64,000 nt of DNA from Enterobacter sp. CC120223-11 (lineage in GTDB: Bacteria; Pseudomonadota; Gammaproteobacteria; Enterobacterales; Enterobacteriaceae). Positions 37,028 through 48,053 of the stretch are shown here, in pieces (position 1 is the stretch's first letter; each line of letters opens with the position of its first letter). Where the stretch lies: positions 115,186 through 179,185 of the forward strand of contig NZ_OBEF01000010.1 in assembly GCF_900215375.1 (NCBI RefSeq). Direction: 5' to 3'. Below the pieces are notes generated by a model. The model saw only the letters and a program-made list of their open reading frames with translations, had not been told where the DNA came from and searched no databases. The position numbers and the translations under genes are program-made.

Positions 37028-39567
37028 GCGTTTTCCTCCACCAGAGTAACCGGGATACGTTCGTACGGCGTGGCCGGACGATGCTGTTCACGTTCAGGGA
37101 CGATCTGCACGTTCGGGTCACGCTGTTTGCTGTTCACAAAGTGCTGGAAGCGGCCTTGCGCAGCCGGGTTGTTGACGGTTTCTGTCCACTCGCAGGCGAA
37201 GGCGTCACGCAGGCGCACCAGCTCTTCTTCCAGGTGATCGTTCAGGCCGAGTTTGTCGTCGATAATGACCGCTTTCAGGTAGTCGATACCGCCTTCGAGA
37301 TTGTCGAGCCACGGTGCAGTACGCGTCAGTTTGTCGGCGGTACGGATGTAGAACATCATGAAGCGATCGAGGTATTTGATCAGCGTTTCTTTGTCGAGAT
37401 CTGCCGCCAGCAGGTCTGCGTGACGTGGCTTCATGCCGCCGTTGCCGCAAACGTACAGGTTCCAGCCTTTCTCTGTGGCGATAATGCCCACGTCTTTGCC
37501 CTGCGCTTCCGCACATTCGCGGGTACAACCGGAGACGCCAAACTTCATTTTGTGCGGCGTGCGGATACCTTTGTAGCGGTTTTCCAGCTCAACGCCGAAG
37601 CCGACGCTGTCGCCCACGCCATAGCGGCACCAGGTGCTGCCGACGCAGGTTTTCGCCATGCGCAGCGCTTTCGCGTAGGCGTGGCCGGTTTCGAAGCCTG
37701 CTTCAATCAGCTGACGCCAGATTTCCGGCAGGTCGTCCTTCTGCGCGCCGAACAGGCCGATACGCTGGGAACCGGTGATCTTGGTGTACAGATTAAATTG
37801 CTGTGCAATCTGACCCACGGCCATCAGGCCGTCCGGGGTGATTTCGCCGCCAGCGGAACGTGGGATCACCGAGTAGGTGCCGTCTTTCTGAATGTTGGCG
37901 AGGAAGTTGTCGTTGGTGTCCTGCAGCGGCGTGTGTTGCGGCTTGAGGATGTACTCATTCCAGCAGGAGGCCAGCAGGGAACCTACGGTTGGCTTACAGA
38001 CTTCGCAGCCGTAGCCTTTGCCGTATTTTTTCAGCAGCTCGTCGTAGGTTTTGATGCCTTCGACGCGGATCAGGTGGTACAGCTCCTGGCGGGAGAACGC
38101 GAAGTGCTCGCACAGGTTGTTGTTCACTTCGATGCCCTGTTTCGCCAGTTCGGCGTTAAGCACCTGAGTCACCAACGGAATACAGCCGCCGCAGCCGGTT
38201 CCGGCTTTGGTTTCTGCTTTCAGCGCGGCAACCGTGTGGCAGCCTTTATTGATGGCGCTGACCAGGTCGCCTTTGGTCACGTCGAAGCAGGAGCAAATCT
38301 GCGCGCTGTCCGGCAGCTTATCGACGCCGATAGCCGGTTTGCCGCTTGCGGCATGGGCTGGCAGGATCAGCGCATCCGGGTTTTCCGGCAGTTCGATGGC
38401 GTTCAGCACCAGCTGCAGCAGGTTGCCGAAGTCGCTGGTGTCGCCCACCAGTACGGCACCGAGCAGCGTTTTGTTGTCGGGGCTGACAATCAGGCGTTTG
38501 TAGACTTCTTTGCTTTCGTCGAGATAGACGTAGCTGCGTGCGCCCGGCGTGCGACCATGTGCATCGCCAATGCCGCCCACGTCTACGCCGAGCAGCTTCA
38601 GCTTAGCGCTGAGGTCTGCGCCTGCAAACGCATTCGGCGTGCCAAGGATATGGTTGACCGCAACCTGCGCCATTTTGTAGCCAGGTGCCACCAGGCCGTA
38701 AACGCGGTTGTTCCAGCTGGCGCATTCACCGATGGCGTAGATATCCGGGTCGGAGGTCTGGCAGGTGTCATTGACCATGATGCCGCCGCGCTCGCCCGTT
38801 GCCAGGCCGCACTGAGTGGCCAGTTTGTCGCGCGGGCGAATGCCGGTTGAGAAGACGATGAAGTCGATTTCGAGTTCGCTGCCGTCGGCAAAGCGCATGG
38901 TTTTACGTGCTTCGGTGCCTTCCTGAACGATCTCTTTGGTGTTTTTGCCGGTGTGAACCTTCACGCCCATGCTTTCGATTTTGCGCTTCAGCTGATCGCC
39001 ACCCATCGGGTCGAGCTGCTCTGCCATCAGCATTGGGGCAAATTCGATCACGTGGGTTTCAACGCCGAGGTTTTTCAGCGCGCCTGCCGCTTCGAGGCCA
39101 AGCAGGCCGCCGCCAACAACTGCGCCGCGTTTGCTGCGACGGGCACAGGATTCGATGGCGTTCAGATCTTCGATGGTGCGGTAAACGAAGCAGTCCTGAG
39201 TTTCAGAGCCTTTGATCGGCGGGATCCACGGGTAAGACCCGGTGGCCATGATCAGTTTGTCGTAAAACACGGAGCGACCCGCACTTGAGTGAATCACCTT
39301 TTCCTGACGGTTAATGGTGATAGCGCGTTCGCCAATCAGCACCTTGATGCCATGCTTCTCATAAAATCCTTCACGTACCAGCGAAAGTTCTTCTGCGGTA
39401 TGGTGAGAGAAGTAAGATGAGAGATGGACGCGGTCGTAGGCGATACGGGGTTCTTCACAGAAGACGGTAATCTCAAACTGGTCGGCGGGGGCTTTATCGA
39501 GAAGATCCTCAATAAAGCGGTGACCGACCATGCCGTTACCGATAATTGCGAGTCTGACTTTGCTCAT
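37024..39567 (-). CDS. nirB: NirB, NADH-dependent nitrite reductase large subunit
   Basis: 847 residues, as E. coli NirB. N-terminal FAD/NAD oxidoreductase (AIIGNGMVGHRF, then GGGLLGLEAAGAL), a BFD-like [2Fe-2S] segment (QICSCFDVTKGDLV...GTGCGGC), then the sulfite/nitrite reductase domain with siroheme-[4Fe-4S] Cys in CVGSTWCRYG and GVSGCTRECAEAQGKD. It reduces nitrite to ammonium in the cytoplasm. The promoter carries well-placed FNR and NarL/NarP sites. Confidence 0.98.
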   Translation of the reverse strand: MSKVRLAIIGNGMVGHRFIEDLLDKAPADQFEITVFCEEPRIAYDRVHLSSYFSHHTAEELSLVREGFYEKHGIKVLIGERAITINRQEKVIHSSAGRSVFYDKLIMATGSYPWIPPIKGSETQDCFVYRTIEDLNAIESCARRSKRGAVVGGGLLGLEAAGALKNLGVETHVIEFAPMLMAEQLDPMGGDQLKRKIESMGVKVHTGKNTKEIVQEGTEARKTMRFADGSELEIDFIVFSTGIRPRDKLATQCGLATGERGGIMVNDTCQTSDPDIYAIGECASWNNRVYGLVAPGYKMAQVAVNHILGTPNAFAGADLSAKLKLLGVDVGGIGDAHGRTPGARSYVYLDESKEVYKRLIVSPDNKTLLGAVLVGDTSDFGNLLQLVLNAIELPENPDALILPAHAASGKPAIGVDKLPDSAQICSCFDVTKGDLVSAINKGCHTVAALKAETKAGTGCGGCIPLVTQVLNAELAKQGIEVNNNLCEHFAFSRQELYHLIRVEGIKTYDELLKKYGKGYGCEVCKPTVGSLLASCWNEYILKPQHTPLQDTNDNFLANIQKDGTYSVIPRSAGGEITPDGLMAVGQIAQQFNLYTKITGSQRIGLFGAQKDDLPEIWRQLIEAGFETGHAYAKALRMAKTCVGSTWCRYGVGDSVGFGVELENRYKGIRTPHKMKFGVSGCTRECAEAQGKDVGIIATEKGWNLYVCGNGGMKPRHADLLAADLDKETLIKYLDRFMMFYIRTADKLTRTAPWLDNLEGGIDYLKAVIIDDKLGLNDHLEEELVRLRDAFACEWTETVNNPAAQGRFQHFVNSKQRDPNVQIVPEREQHRPATPYERIPVTLVEENA

Positions 39568-39625
39568 TTTTGCCTCGATTTCTTTTCTATTACTGCCTAC
39601 CTTAACGATTCAGCATGGTGACTTA

Positions 39626-39639
39626 TTGATATGCATCAA
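39626..39639 (-). promoter_or_regulatory. FNR site of the nirB promoter
   Basis: TTGAT-ATGC-ATCAA, a perfect FNR palindrome. If its centre is at -41.5 as in E. coli, transcription starts near 39591; the following TTAAGGTAGGC region is like the E. coli nirB -10 region. Confidence 0.9.
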
Positions 39640-39652
39640 TTACGCCTTTACC

Positions 39653-39668
39653 TACTCCTTAATGAGTA
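39653..39668 (-). promoter_or_regulatory. NarL/NarP 7-2-7 site of nirB
   Basis: TACTCCT-TA-ATGAGTA fits two inverted NarL heptamers with 2-bp spacing. Its centre is 28 bp from the FNR centre, the same as -69.5 and -41.5 in E. coli nirB. Confidence 0.88.
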
Positions 39669-39807
39669 GTCGATTGATTTGTCAGGATTTTTATAAGTTA
39701 CGGAAATGCCAGAGTTTTCTGTGTTGCTGAAATAATGTACAAAAAGTGCGGGTTTTGACCTACAAATGGATCAGGGCGTGCTGCGCGACGATTACGGGAG
39801 AATGAAG

Positions 39808-41124
39808 ATGGGTACGACACCGTTATGGCTGATTGAAAACGTGCGTTTGCCTGGACGCGAGGGATTGTGGCAACTGGGCATTGAGGATGGGCGTTTCCAT
39901 TCGATTACCCCAATGGGGGAAACCCGGCATGACAGTTTGGAAGTGCTTAACGCGCGAGGTGGCCTCGCCGTTCCTCCGTTTATCGAGCCACATATTCATC
40001 TGGATACCACTCAGACTGCCGGAGAGCCGAACTGGAATCAGTCCGGGACGCTGTTCGAAGGCATCGAGCGCTGGGCGGAGCGCAAAGCGATGCTCACCCA
40101 TGAGGACGTCAAAGCGCGGGCCTGGAAAACCCTGAAGTGGCAGATGGCCAACGGGATCCAGTTTGTGCGCACTCACGTGGACGTGTCAGACCCGACGCTT
40201 ACGGCGCTGAAGGCCATGCTGGAAGTGAAGAAAGAGGTCGCGCCGTGGATTGACGTGCAGATCGTGGCCTTTCCGCAGGAGGGGATCCTTTCCTACCCGG
40301 ACGGCGCGGCGCTGCTGGAAAAAGCGCTTCAGCTTGGTGCGGATGTGGTTGGCGCTATTCCGCATTTCGAATTTACGCGCGAATACGGCGTGGAGTCGCT
40401 GCATATCGCCTTCGCGCTCGCGAAAAAATACGATCGCCCGCTCGATATTCACTGTGATGAAATCGACGACGAGCAGTCGCGTTTTGTCGAAACGGTTGCC
40501 GCGCTGGCGCTGAAGGAGGGCATTGGCCCGCGCGTGACCGCCAGCCATACCACCGCGATGCATTCGTACAACGGCGCCTATACCTCGCGTTTGTTCCGCC
40601 TGCTGAAGATGTCGGGCATCAACTTTGTGGCGAACCCGCTGGTGAATATTCATCTGCAAGGCCGGTTTGACGATTACCCGAAAAGGCGGGGCATCACTCG
40701 CGTGAAGGAGCTGCTCGACGCAGGGATTAACGTCTGTTTTGGCCATGATGACGTGTTTGACCCGTGGTATCCGCTCGGGACAGGGAACATGTTGCAGGTG
40801 CTGCATATGGGCCTGCACGTTTGCCAGATGATGGGCTATCAGCAGATTAACGACGGCCTGAATCTGATTACTCACAACAGCGCCCGGACGTTCGGCCTGA
40901 CGGATTACGGAATCGAAGTGGGGAACACGGCAAACCTGATTATTCTGCCTGCGGAAAACGGCTTTGAAGCGGTGCGCTGCCAGGTGCCGGTGCGCTGGTC
41001 GATTCGTCAGGGAAGGGTGATTGCGACAACGCAGCTGGCGCAAACCTGGGTACAGATGGATAACGGCGGGGAGGAGCTGTTCTTTACCCGAAACAGCCCC
41101 TTCACGGGTAGCAAAGGGGCGTAG
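39808..41124 (+). CDS. codA: Cytosine deaminase-like amidohydrolase
   Basis: 438 residues from 39808 (E. coli CodA 427). Amidohydrolase metal site: [13 protein letters not shown], then [14 protein letters not shown] with the catalytic Glu and metal His, ASHTTAMHS, and Asp in [14 protein letters not shown]. Very close to E. coli CodA through the barrel, so cytosine to uracil plus ammonia is the likely reaction. The start is chosen for GGGAG seven bases upstream; 39766 and 39802 are alternatives. codB is not adjacent. It lies between nirB (divergent) and tsgA (convergent). Confidence 0.9.
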   Translation: MGTTPLWLIENVRLPGREGLWQLGIEDGRFHSITPMGETRHDSLEVLNARGGLAVPPFIEPHIHLDTTQTAGEPNWNQSGTLFEGIERWAERKAMLTHEDVKARAWKTLKWQMANGIQFVRTHVDVSDPTLTALKAMLEVKKEVAPWIDVQIVAFPQEGILSYPDGAALLEKALQLGADVVGAIPHFEFTREYGVESLHIAFALAKKYDRPLDIHCDEIDDEQSRFVETVAALALKEGIGPRVTASHTTAMHSYNGAYTSRLFRLLKMSGINFVANPLVNIHLQGRFDDYPKRRGITRVKELLDAGINVCFGHDDVFDPWYPLGTGNMLQVLHMGLHVCQMMGYQQINDGLNLITHNSARTFGLTDYGIEVGNTANLIILPAENGFEAVRCQVPVRWSIRQGRVIATTQLAQTWVQMDNGGEELFFTRNSPFTGSKGA

Positions 41125-41132
41125 GTGACTGC

Positions 41133-42317
41133 TTAGTGGTTCGCTGCCGCCGCGCTGTGCTGGCGGTGGCGGCTGATAAAGCCGAGAACGAAGCACATCA
41201 CGAAGACCACAGCGTAGAGACCGTTCGCGGTATGCAGCGCCGCCAACGGGCCGCTGTGGGCAACAATCGGGCCGGTGACCACGAAGGTCAGCATGGTGCC
41301 GATGGTGCCGCAGGTAAGAATGAAGTTCACCAGTTTTGGCGAAGCGACTTTGGTCTGCAACGAGCCCAGCGTAATGATTGAGGTGTAAATCGCGCTGGAG
41401 AAGAAGCCGAGCGTCAGAATGAACCACGGCATGTGCGCAGGCGTGCCGTTAATGAACAGATACATCAGCACGGCAGCAAGCCCCGCCAGCACGGTCAGAA
41501 TGCGCTGCAAATCGAAGAAACGCAGAATGAAGCTGAAGGCCCACATGCCGAACATGTAGGACATCCAGAACTTACTCACCAGTTCACCCGCTTCGCTGAG
41601 GCTCATGCCCAGACCTTTCGCATACTCCGGAACCCAGGCAATAAAGCCCAGCTGGCCGAGGATGTAGCACATCGCGGCGACGGACAGGAACAGCACGCCG
41701 ATACCCCATTTTTCTTTGGCGACCGGCTGCGCATTCGGCTCTGCTTTTTTGCCCAGCACCGGGAATTCACACCCGAAGGTCAGAATGAAAATCGCCACGT
41801 AAACCAGCCCGATGCAGGCATAGACCCAGTACCATTCGATCGTGCGCGCCAGCAGGTAAGCGGCAACCATCGGGAAGATCATGCCCGCCATGCTGAAGAA
41901 GGAGTCGGTAAACAGCAGACGCGCGCCGCGCTGACGACCTTCGTACATGTGAGTGATCAGGAAGGTCCCGATAGACATGGTAATCCCGCTGACCAGCCCG
42001 AGTACGAACATCGAAGCAGAGAACAGCGCCAGGCTGTGGCTGGTCATCAGACCGGCAATGGCCAGCAGCATCAGAATAAAGCCGAAGCGCAGCTGGGTTT
42101 TCAGCGGCACAATTTCCATCAGCCAGGCGTTGAGGAAGATAGAAATCAGGATCCCGGCGTTCAGGAAGGTGAAGGTGTTACTCATGCTGGAAACCGGCAG
42201 ATGGAAATAATCGGCGATATTTCCCATCACCATACCGGTGACGATCACCAGCGCCCCGGTCAGGGCGTAGGAGAAGAAGCTGATCCATGTGAGCTTGATG
42301 CGATTGCTGTTAGTCAT
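41133..42317 (-). CDS. tsgA: TsgA, MFS transporter
   Basis: 394 residues (E. coli 393), about 12 hydrophobic segments, MFS fold. Characteristic pieces include [20 protein letters not shown] and [21 protein letters not shown] (in part). In Salmonella tsgA was linked to tellurite/selenite phenotypes; the substrate is unknown. Ends 8 bp from codA, convergent, and is divergent from ppiA. Confidence 0.95.
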   Translation of the reverse strand: MTNSNRIKLTWISFFSYALTGALVIVTGMVMGNIADYFHLPVSSMSNTFTFLNAGILISIFLNAWLMEIVPLKTQLRFGFILMLLAIAGLMTSHSLALFSASMFVLGLVSGITMSIGTFLITHMYEGRQRGARLLFTDSFFSMAGMIFPMVAAYLLARTIEWYWVYACIGLVYVAIFILTFGCEFPVLGKKAEPNAQPVAKEKWGIGVLFLSVAAMCYILGQLGFIAWVPEYAKGLGMSLSEAGELVSKFWMSYMFGMWAFSFILRFFDLQRILTVLAGLAAVLMYLFINGTPAHMPWFILTLGFFSSAIYTSIITLGSLQTKVASPKLVNFILTCGTIGTMLTFVVTGPIVAHSGPLAALHTANGLYAVVFVMCFVLGFISRHRQHSAAAANH

Positions 42318-42438
42318 GACTGGCCTGTGAATAGAACGGTAAAGCGCATTGACAATGCGCGGGGCGGACAGATCTTAAGCATTATTGTGACGAGGGCAAA
42401 TGTTTATTATGAAATCTATGAAATTAATCTGAGTGTGA

Positions 42439-42454
42439 AGTGACGCGTATCACA
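42439..42454 (+). promoter_or_regulatory. CRP site upstream of ppiA
   Basis: AGTGA-CGCGTA-TCACA, one mismatch from the CRP consensus, about 143 bp before the ppiA ATG. E. coli ppiA is under CRP (and CytR). Confidence 0.65.
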
Positions 42455-42596
42455 TTCATTAACTATGAGCCCTGTGCACTGACCGGTAACAACTGTTTCT
42501 ATTGCGTAAACTTAAGTAAAAGGCTGGTCTGCACGTCGAGAGCCTTTTAGAATCAAGCGATTCGCAGACACTCTCGTTCCCGTTTAAGGAATTCAT

Positions 42597-43169
42597 ATGC
42601 TCAAATCAACTCTGGCTGCCGTGGCGGCTGTATTTGCAATCTCGGCGATTACCCCTGCTGCACTGGCGGCAAAAGCCGATCCGCACGTTCTGCTGACCAC
42701 GTCTGCCGGTAATATTGAGCTTGAGCTGAACAGCGCGAAAGCGCCTGTATCCGTAGAAAACTTCGTGAACTACGTCAACAATGGGTTCTACAGCAACACC
42801 ACCTTCCACCGCGTGATCCCGGGCTTTATGATCCAGGGCGGCGGTTTCACCGAACAGATGCAGCAGAAGCAGCCAAACCCGCCGATCAAAAACGAAGCGG
42901 ACAACGGCCTGCGTAACACCCGTGGCACCATTTCTATGGCGCGTACCGCCGATAAAGACAGCGCGACCAGCCAGTTCTTTATCAACGTGGCAGACAACGC
43001 TTTCCTCGACCACGGCCAGCGTGATTTTGGCTACGCGGTATTTGGTAAAGTTGTGAAAGGTATGGACGTGGCCGATAAGATTTCTCAGGTGGCTTCACAT
43101 AACGTGGGTCCTTACCAGAATGTGCCAACAAAACCGGTAGTTATCCTCTCTGCGAAAGTCCTGCCGTAA
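42597..43169 (+). CDS. ppiA: PpiA, periplasmic cyclophilin-type prolyl isomerase
   Basis: 190 residues, as E. coli. Signal peptide to about residue 24 ([11 protein letters not shown], cut before AKADPH). Cyclophilin core with [16 protein letters not shown] (catalytic Arg), [20 protein letters not shown] and [14 protein letters not shown]. It speeds cis/trans proline isomerisation in the periplasm. Confidence 0.97.
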   Translation: MLKSTLAAVAAVFAISAITPAALAAKADPHVLLTTSAGNIELELNSAKAPVSVENFVNYVNNGFYSNTTFHRVIPGFMIQGGGFTEQMQQKQPNPPIKNEADNGLRNTRGTISMARTADKDSATSQFFINVADNAFLDHGQRDFGYAVFGKVVKGMDVADKISQVASHNVGPYQNVPTKPVVILSAKVLP

Positions 43170-43275
43170 ATCCTCCCGGCGCGGGCCGTTCAGCCCGCAT
43201 CGTGCTGGCCTCTCTGCGTAACCTGAAATTGCTGCTTATACTTGTGGCAAAAGGGGAACCGTCAGGGAGGTCCAG

Positions 43276-43443
43276 ATGAAAAAGCTCACCGACAAACAAA
43301 AGTCCCGCCTCTGGGAGAAAAGCCGTAATGCCAATTTTCAGGCCAGCCGCCGCCTGGAAGGCGTTGACACGCCGCTGGTCACGCTGAGCAGCGACGAGGC
43401 GCTGGCGCGTATTGAGGCGCTCAGGAGGCACTATGAGCGATAA
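43276..43443 (+). CDS. yhfG: YhfG, FicA-type antitoxin of Fic
   Basis: 55 residues from ATG 43276 (GGGAGG RBS at 43265) to TAA 43441. Begins [18 protein letters not shown] and ends EALRRHYER, as E. coli YhfG. It carries the inhibitory motif (S/T)xxxE(G/N) as S24-RRL-E28-G29, which blocks ATP positioning in the partner Fic. Overlaps fic by 11 bp, typical of an antitoxin-toxin pair. Confidence 0.94.
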   Translation: MKKLTDKQKSRLWEKSRNANFQASRRLEGVDTPLVTLSSDEALARIEALRRHYER

Positions 43444-44035
43444 AATGGGCGACGACCGCGACCCCTATCTGTTCTCCGGTCTTAATGTGATGCGCAACCG
43501 TCTGAATATTCACGAGTCGCATCGGCTGGAGCAGGCCGCTTATGAGCTGACATCTCTGCGTGCGGCGACGCTCAAGCTCGGTCCACCGGCTCGGGGCTTG
43601 CCTTATCTGTGCACTATCCATCATCAGCTCTATCAGGACGTGTTCGACTGGGCGGGGAAATACCGTGAAGTCGATATTTATCAGGGTGATACCCCGTTCT
43701 GCCATTTCGCCTGGATCGAAAAAGAGGGTAATGCGCTGATGCGCGACCTCGAAGAAGAGGCCTATCTGACGGGGCTCGGGCATGAGGAGTTTGTCGCCAG
43801 GCTTGCCCATTACTACTGCGAAATTAATGTCCTGCATCCTTTCCGCCTGGGCAATGGGCTGGCGCAGCGGATCTTCTTTGAGCAGCTGGCGATCCACGCC
43901 GGATACGTGCTGCGCTGGGGTGATATCACGCCTGAAACCTGGAGCCAGGCAAACCAAAGCGGGGCGATGGGAGATTTACAGCCGTTGATAGCCTTGTTCA
44001 CTAAAGTGGTCAACGAAGCGCAGGAAACTGAGTAG
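43433..44035 (+). CDS. fic: Fic-domain protein (adenylyltransferase toxin)
   Basis: 200 residues, as E. coli Fic. The Fic motif reads [12 protein letters not shown] with catalytic His135; most AMPylating Fic proteins have Asp or Glu where this has Leu (E. coli HPFRVGSGLAQR). The nucleotide flap is [16 protein letters not shown]. It would transfer AMP to hydroxyl groups of a target, held off by YhfG. Start at 43433 ([14 protein letters not shown]) overlaps yhfG. Confidence 0.94.
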   Translation: MSDKMGDDRDPYLFSGLNVMRNRLNIHESHRLEQAAYELTSLRAATLKLGPPARGLPYLCTIHHQLYQDVFDWAGKYREVDIYQGDTPFCHFAWIEKEGNALMRDLEEEAYLTGLGHEEFVARLAHYYCEINVLHPFRLGNGLAQRIFFEQLAIHAGYVLRWGDITPETWSQANQSGAMGDLQPLIALFTKVVNEAQETE

Positions 44036-44066
44036 AATAGCGCGGTTTGCCGTTACCGGAGCCGCC

Positions 44067-44630
44067 ATGATCCTGCTTATTGATAACTACGATTCGTTTA
44101 CCTGGAACCTCTACCAGTATTTTTGCGAACTGGGGGCGGAGGTGCTGGTCAGGCGCAACGATGAGATCACGCTCGATGAGATAGCGTCGCTGGCCCCGGC
44201 CAAAATCGTGATTTCCCCCGGACCCTGCACGCCCGATGAGTCAGGCATTTCGTTGGATGTTATCCGCCATTTTGCTGGAAAAACGCCGATTCTTGGCGTC
44301 TGCCTCGGTCACCAGGCCATTGCGCAGGTGTTTGGCGCGACTATCGTGCGGGCGGCAAAAGTGATGCATGGCAAAACCTCACCAATTACGCATAACGGCC
44401 AGGGCGTTTTCAGCGGGCTGAATAATCCGCTCACCGTTACACGCTACCATTCTCTGGTCATCGATCCGCCCACGTTACCTGATTGCTTTGATGTTACCGC
44501 CAGAAGCGAAACCGATGAAATTATGGGGATCTGCCACCGGGAGTGGGATCTGGAAGGCGTGCAGTTCCATCCTGAAAGCATTCTCAGCGAACAGGGGCAT
44601 GCCCTGCTGGAAAACTTCCTGAAGCGATAA
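44067..44630 (+). CDS. pabA: PabA, aminodeoxychorismate synthase glutaminase subunit
   Basis: 187 residues, class I glutamine amidotransferase. Catalytic triad: Cys79 in [11 protein letters not shown], with His and Glu in [11 protein letters not shown]. It gives ammonia to PabB for 4-amino-4-deoxychorismate on the folate path. 31 bp after fic. Confidence 0.97.
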   Translation: MILLIDNYDSFTWNLYQYFCELGAEVLVRRNDEITLDEIASLAPAKIVISPGPCTPDESGISLDVIRHFAGKTPILGVCLGHQAIAQVFGATIVRAAKVMHGKTSPITHNGQGVFSGLNNPLTVTRYHSLVIDPPTLPDCFDVTARSETDEIMGICHREWDLEGVQFHPESILSEQGHALLENFLKR

Positions 44631-44647
44631 TTTGCCTTGCCACGATC

Positions 44648-44682
44648 TGATTTATTATGCATATTTCGTGATTATATTTTCA
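44648..44682 (+). promoter_or_regulatory. Twin ARG boxes (ArgR operator) upstream of argD
   Basis: TGATTTATTATGCA (44648-44661) and TGATTATATTTTCA (44669-44682) each match TGAATwwwwATTCA at 12 of 14 positions. Their centres are 21 bp apart, which is two 18-bp ARG boxes with the standard 3-bp gap. They end 27 bp before the argD ATG. Confidence 0.85.
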
Positions 44683-44685
44683 TAA

Positions 44686-45927
<1,242 letters not shown>

Positions 45928-48000
45928 TTACGCCTGACGCTTCAGCCAAATTCCATGATGCGGGCGCTGACGCCATGCCACTGACGAAATGGTGTGCATG
46001 GTACTGAGGTGCCCCAGAATCCGCTGTAAATGCTGCTCCACGGTGCTTAACGGCCCGTGAGTCAGCGCCTCTGGCGACTCCATGATGTTGGCATCGCCAC
46101 TGCCTCCCGGTTCGTCATACTCCAGCCGTTGCTGGCAGCGCTGGAGCGCTATCTCACAGGATTGCAGATACCTTTCGGCCAAATCTTCCGTCAGCATGTT
46201 GTGCTCGCGCGCCAGCGTGGTCATCGCGTTGATGTGCTCGACGATAAACTGGCTGTGCGTCACCCACAGCTTCATGTCTGCCAGATAGTGCGAGTTGAAC
46301 CCCGGCTCCTGCATCGCCTGATTCAGTGAGTTAAACAGCGCGTTATGCGCCTGATTCACCCGCATACGCTGATACGCCAACGCCGGAGCCTGCGGGTCAT
46401 TGCTGAGGATGAGGCGAATGGCGTCCTGGTCCGCTTCCAGCGCCTGCTGGGCGTTTTTCCGCAGCAGTCCGCTCTGCCACTGCGGCCAGAGCCAGACCAT
46501 GCCTCCAAAGGCAATCAGGCAGCCGATCAGCGTGTCTATCAGACGGGCGACGATGAACTGCTCGCCGTTTAACGTCAACAACTGGATGGTGTACACGGCA
46601 GTGACGGTGAAACCCACCGTCGCCCAGCCGTAGCTTTTACGGATGATCAGATAGCTGACCAGCGTAATAATCAGCATCGCCGCCAGCGCGTAGCCTTCAG
46701 GTGCGTGGAAGTGCAGGGTCACACCGGCAATGACCAGCCCGGCAAGCGTGCCTGCCGCTCGGTGAAAAATGCGTACCCGCGTTGCACCGTAGCCGTTCTG
46801 CGTGACCAGCAGCACCGTCATCAGGATCCAGTAGGGTTTTGGCAAATGCAGGGCGGATCCCATCAGGCTGGCGATGCTCAGCATGACGCTGATGCGTGCG
46901 GCATTGCGTAGCGCAGGAGACTTGAGCGAAAGATAGCTTTTCAGGGCGGCAAATACCGGCAGACGACGCTCGTTGTCGGCCATCAGGTTGCGCGGGTAGA
47001 GTGGACGCTGAAGCCGTAATACTCGGGCAATGCGGCCAAAATGCCAGACGCAGAACTGCCCGACGGGGTTGTCCGGATGCTGGCGGGCGATCTTTTCCAG
47101 CGCGCCGAGCTGTTTATCCATGCTGAAACGCTGCGGAAAGCGGTGGTAGAGAATGTCGTCGGCCATTACCCGCAGGCGTGCGGCGATGGTTTGGGCGTTC
47201 CAGCGTATTACCGCTTCGGCGTGGCTGCGCTCGACCAGCTTCTGCACTTCGGCAGGCTGATGCAGGCTGACGGAGATGTGCTCCTGTAAATCGAGGCCCA
47301 TCTGAAATGCACGTAGCAGGCGTTTGTATTCGTGATTCTTATTCGCGGCGAGCATGTGCATCTGCTGATAGCACTGGGTGATCAGGTCGACGGCCTTTTG
47401 CTGACGATTAAGCAGCGGCGGTAGCGCTTTTTCAGGATCGGTGTGCTGAGTCAGCAGGCTGTATTTGGCCTCGCAGTAATCGGCAAGCTGACGGTAGAGC
47501 AGGCTCAGGGATTCGCGCAGCGGCTGTTCGCGCCACATCCAGAACCAGAACCAGTTGAACAGGCCGTACCACAGGGTGCCTAGCGCATAGATGAGAAGCG
47601 GCTGCCAGACCGGCATATTCCCCGCGAGGCTCAGCGTGAAGATGGAGGCGATCAGCGAGGCGGGTAGCAGGCGCGCATGCAGCGAACTGATTTCCGCAGT
47701 CACCCCAAGCGTCAGCGCGAGCCCGGTCAGGATAAGCGGCAGGGGGACAGTGTGCTCCAACAGTAACTGTACCGCCAGGCTGCAGCCCGCGAACAGTGAA
47801 CCGCCGATAATCAGGCGTTTAAAGAAGCGCTTGTGGGGCGTGTCGAGACCGGCAATGTTGCAGCAGGCAGGCACTAAGGAGAACAGCAGACCGTACTTGA
47901 GATACCCTAACACCAGGCCGATAGCCACAGGGGTGCATAACACCAGGGTTTGCCGCAGTGCGTAGTTAATTTCCGGGTGATAAATTAGCCTGCGCCACAT
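45928..48000 (-). CDS. yhfK: YhfK, FUSC-type inner-membrane protein
   Basis: 690 residues, similar to E. coli YhfK. Two blocks of hydrophobic segments (about 15-140 and 370-500) alternate with soluble regions, the layout of the FUSC/YccS efflux-like family. The second block contains MTVLLVTQNGYGATRVRIFHR (in part), the family signature. The start at 48000 (MWRRLIYHPEINYALRQ) fits E. coli; the frame is open 12 codons more. Function unknown. 53 bp downstream of crp. Confidence 0.92.
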   Translation of the reverse strand: MWRRLIYHPEINYALRQTLVLCTPVAIGLVLGYLKYGLLFSLVPACCNIAGLDTPHKRFFKRLIIGGSLFAGCSLAVQLLLEHTVPLPLILTGLALTLGVTAEISSLHARLLPASLIASIFTLSLAGNMPVWQPLLIYALGTLWYGLFNWFWFWMWREQPLRESLSLLYRQLADYCEAKYSLLTQHTDPEKALPPLLNRQQKAVDLITQCYQQMHMLAANKNHEYKRLLRAFQMGLDLQEHISVSLHQPAEVQKLVERSHAEAVIRWNAQTIAARLRVMADDILYHRFPQRFSMDKQLGALEKIARQHPDNPVGQFCVWHFGRIARVLRLQRPLYPRNLMADNERRLPVFAALKSYLSLKSPALRNAARISVMLSIASLMGSALHLPKPYWILMTVLLVTQNGYGATRVRIFHRAAGTLAGLVIAGVTLHFHAPEGYALAAMLIITLVSYLIIRKSYGWATVGFTVTAVYTIQLLTLNGEQFIVARLIDTLIGCLIAFGGMVWLWPQWQSGLLRKNAQQALEADQDAIRLILSNDPQAPALAYQRMRVNQAHNALFNSLNQAMQEPGFNSHYLADMKLWVTHSQFIVEHINAMTTLAREHNMLTEDLAERYLQSCEIALQRCQQRLEYDEPGGSGDANIMESPEALTHGPLSTVEQHLQRILGHLSTMHTISSVAWRQRPHHGIWLKRQA

Positions 48001-48053
48001 AGCGGTAGAGACAAAAACGGCGTACTGCGGGAGCAATACGCCGTCAAGCGAAC

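Noticed and set aside
37081..38850. 589-codon open frame antisense to nirB
   Set aside because: It is a mirror of the GC-rich codon pattern of nirB. The nirB product matches the family over its whole length, and the antisense product has no recognisable motif.
40186..41427. 413-codon open frame antisense to the codA-like gene, running into tsgA
   Set aside because: Shadow of a well-supported gene; no RBS and Arg/His-rich nonsense composition.
41433..42443. 336-codon open frame antisense to tsgA, rich in His/Gln/Glu
   Set aside because: Composition is what the complement of a hydrophobic membrane protein gives. tsgA is the real gene.
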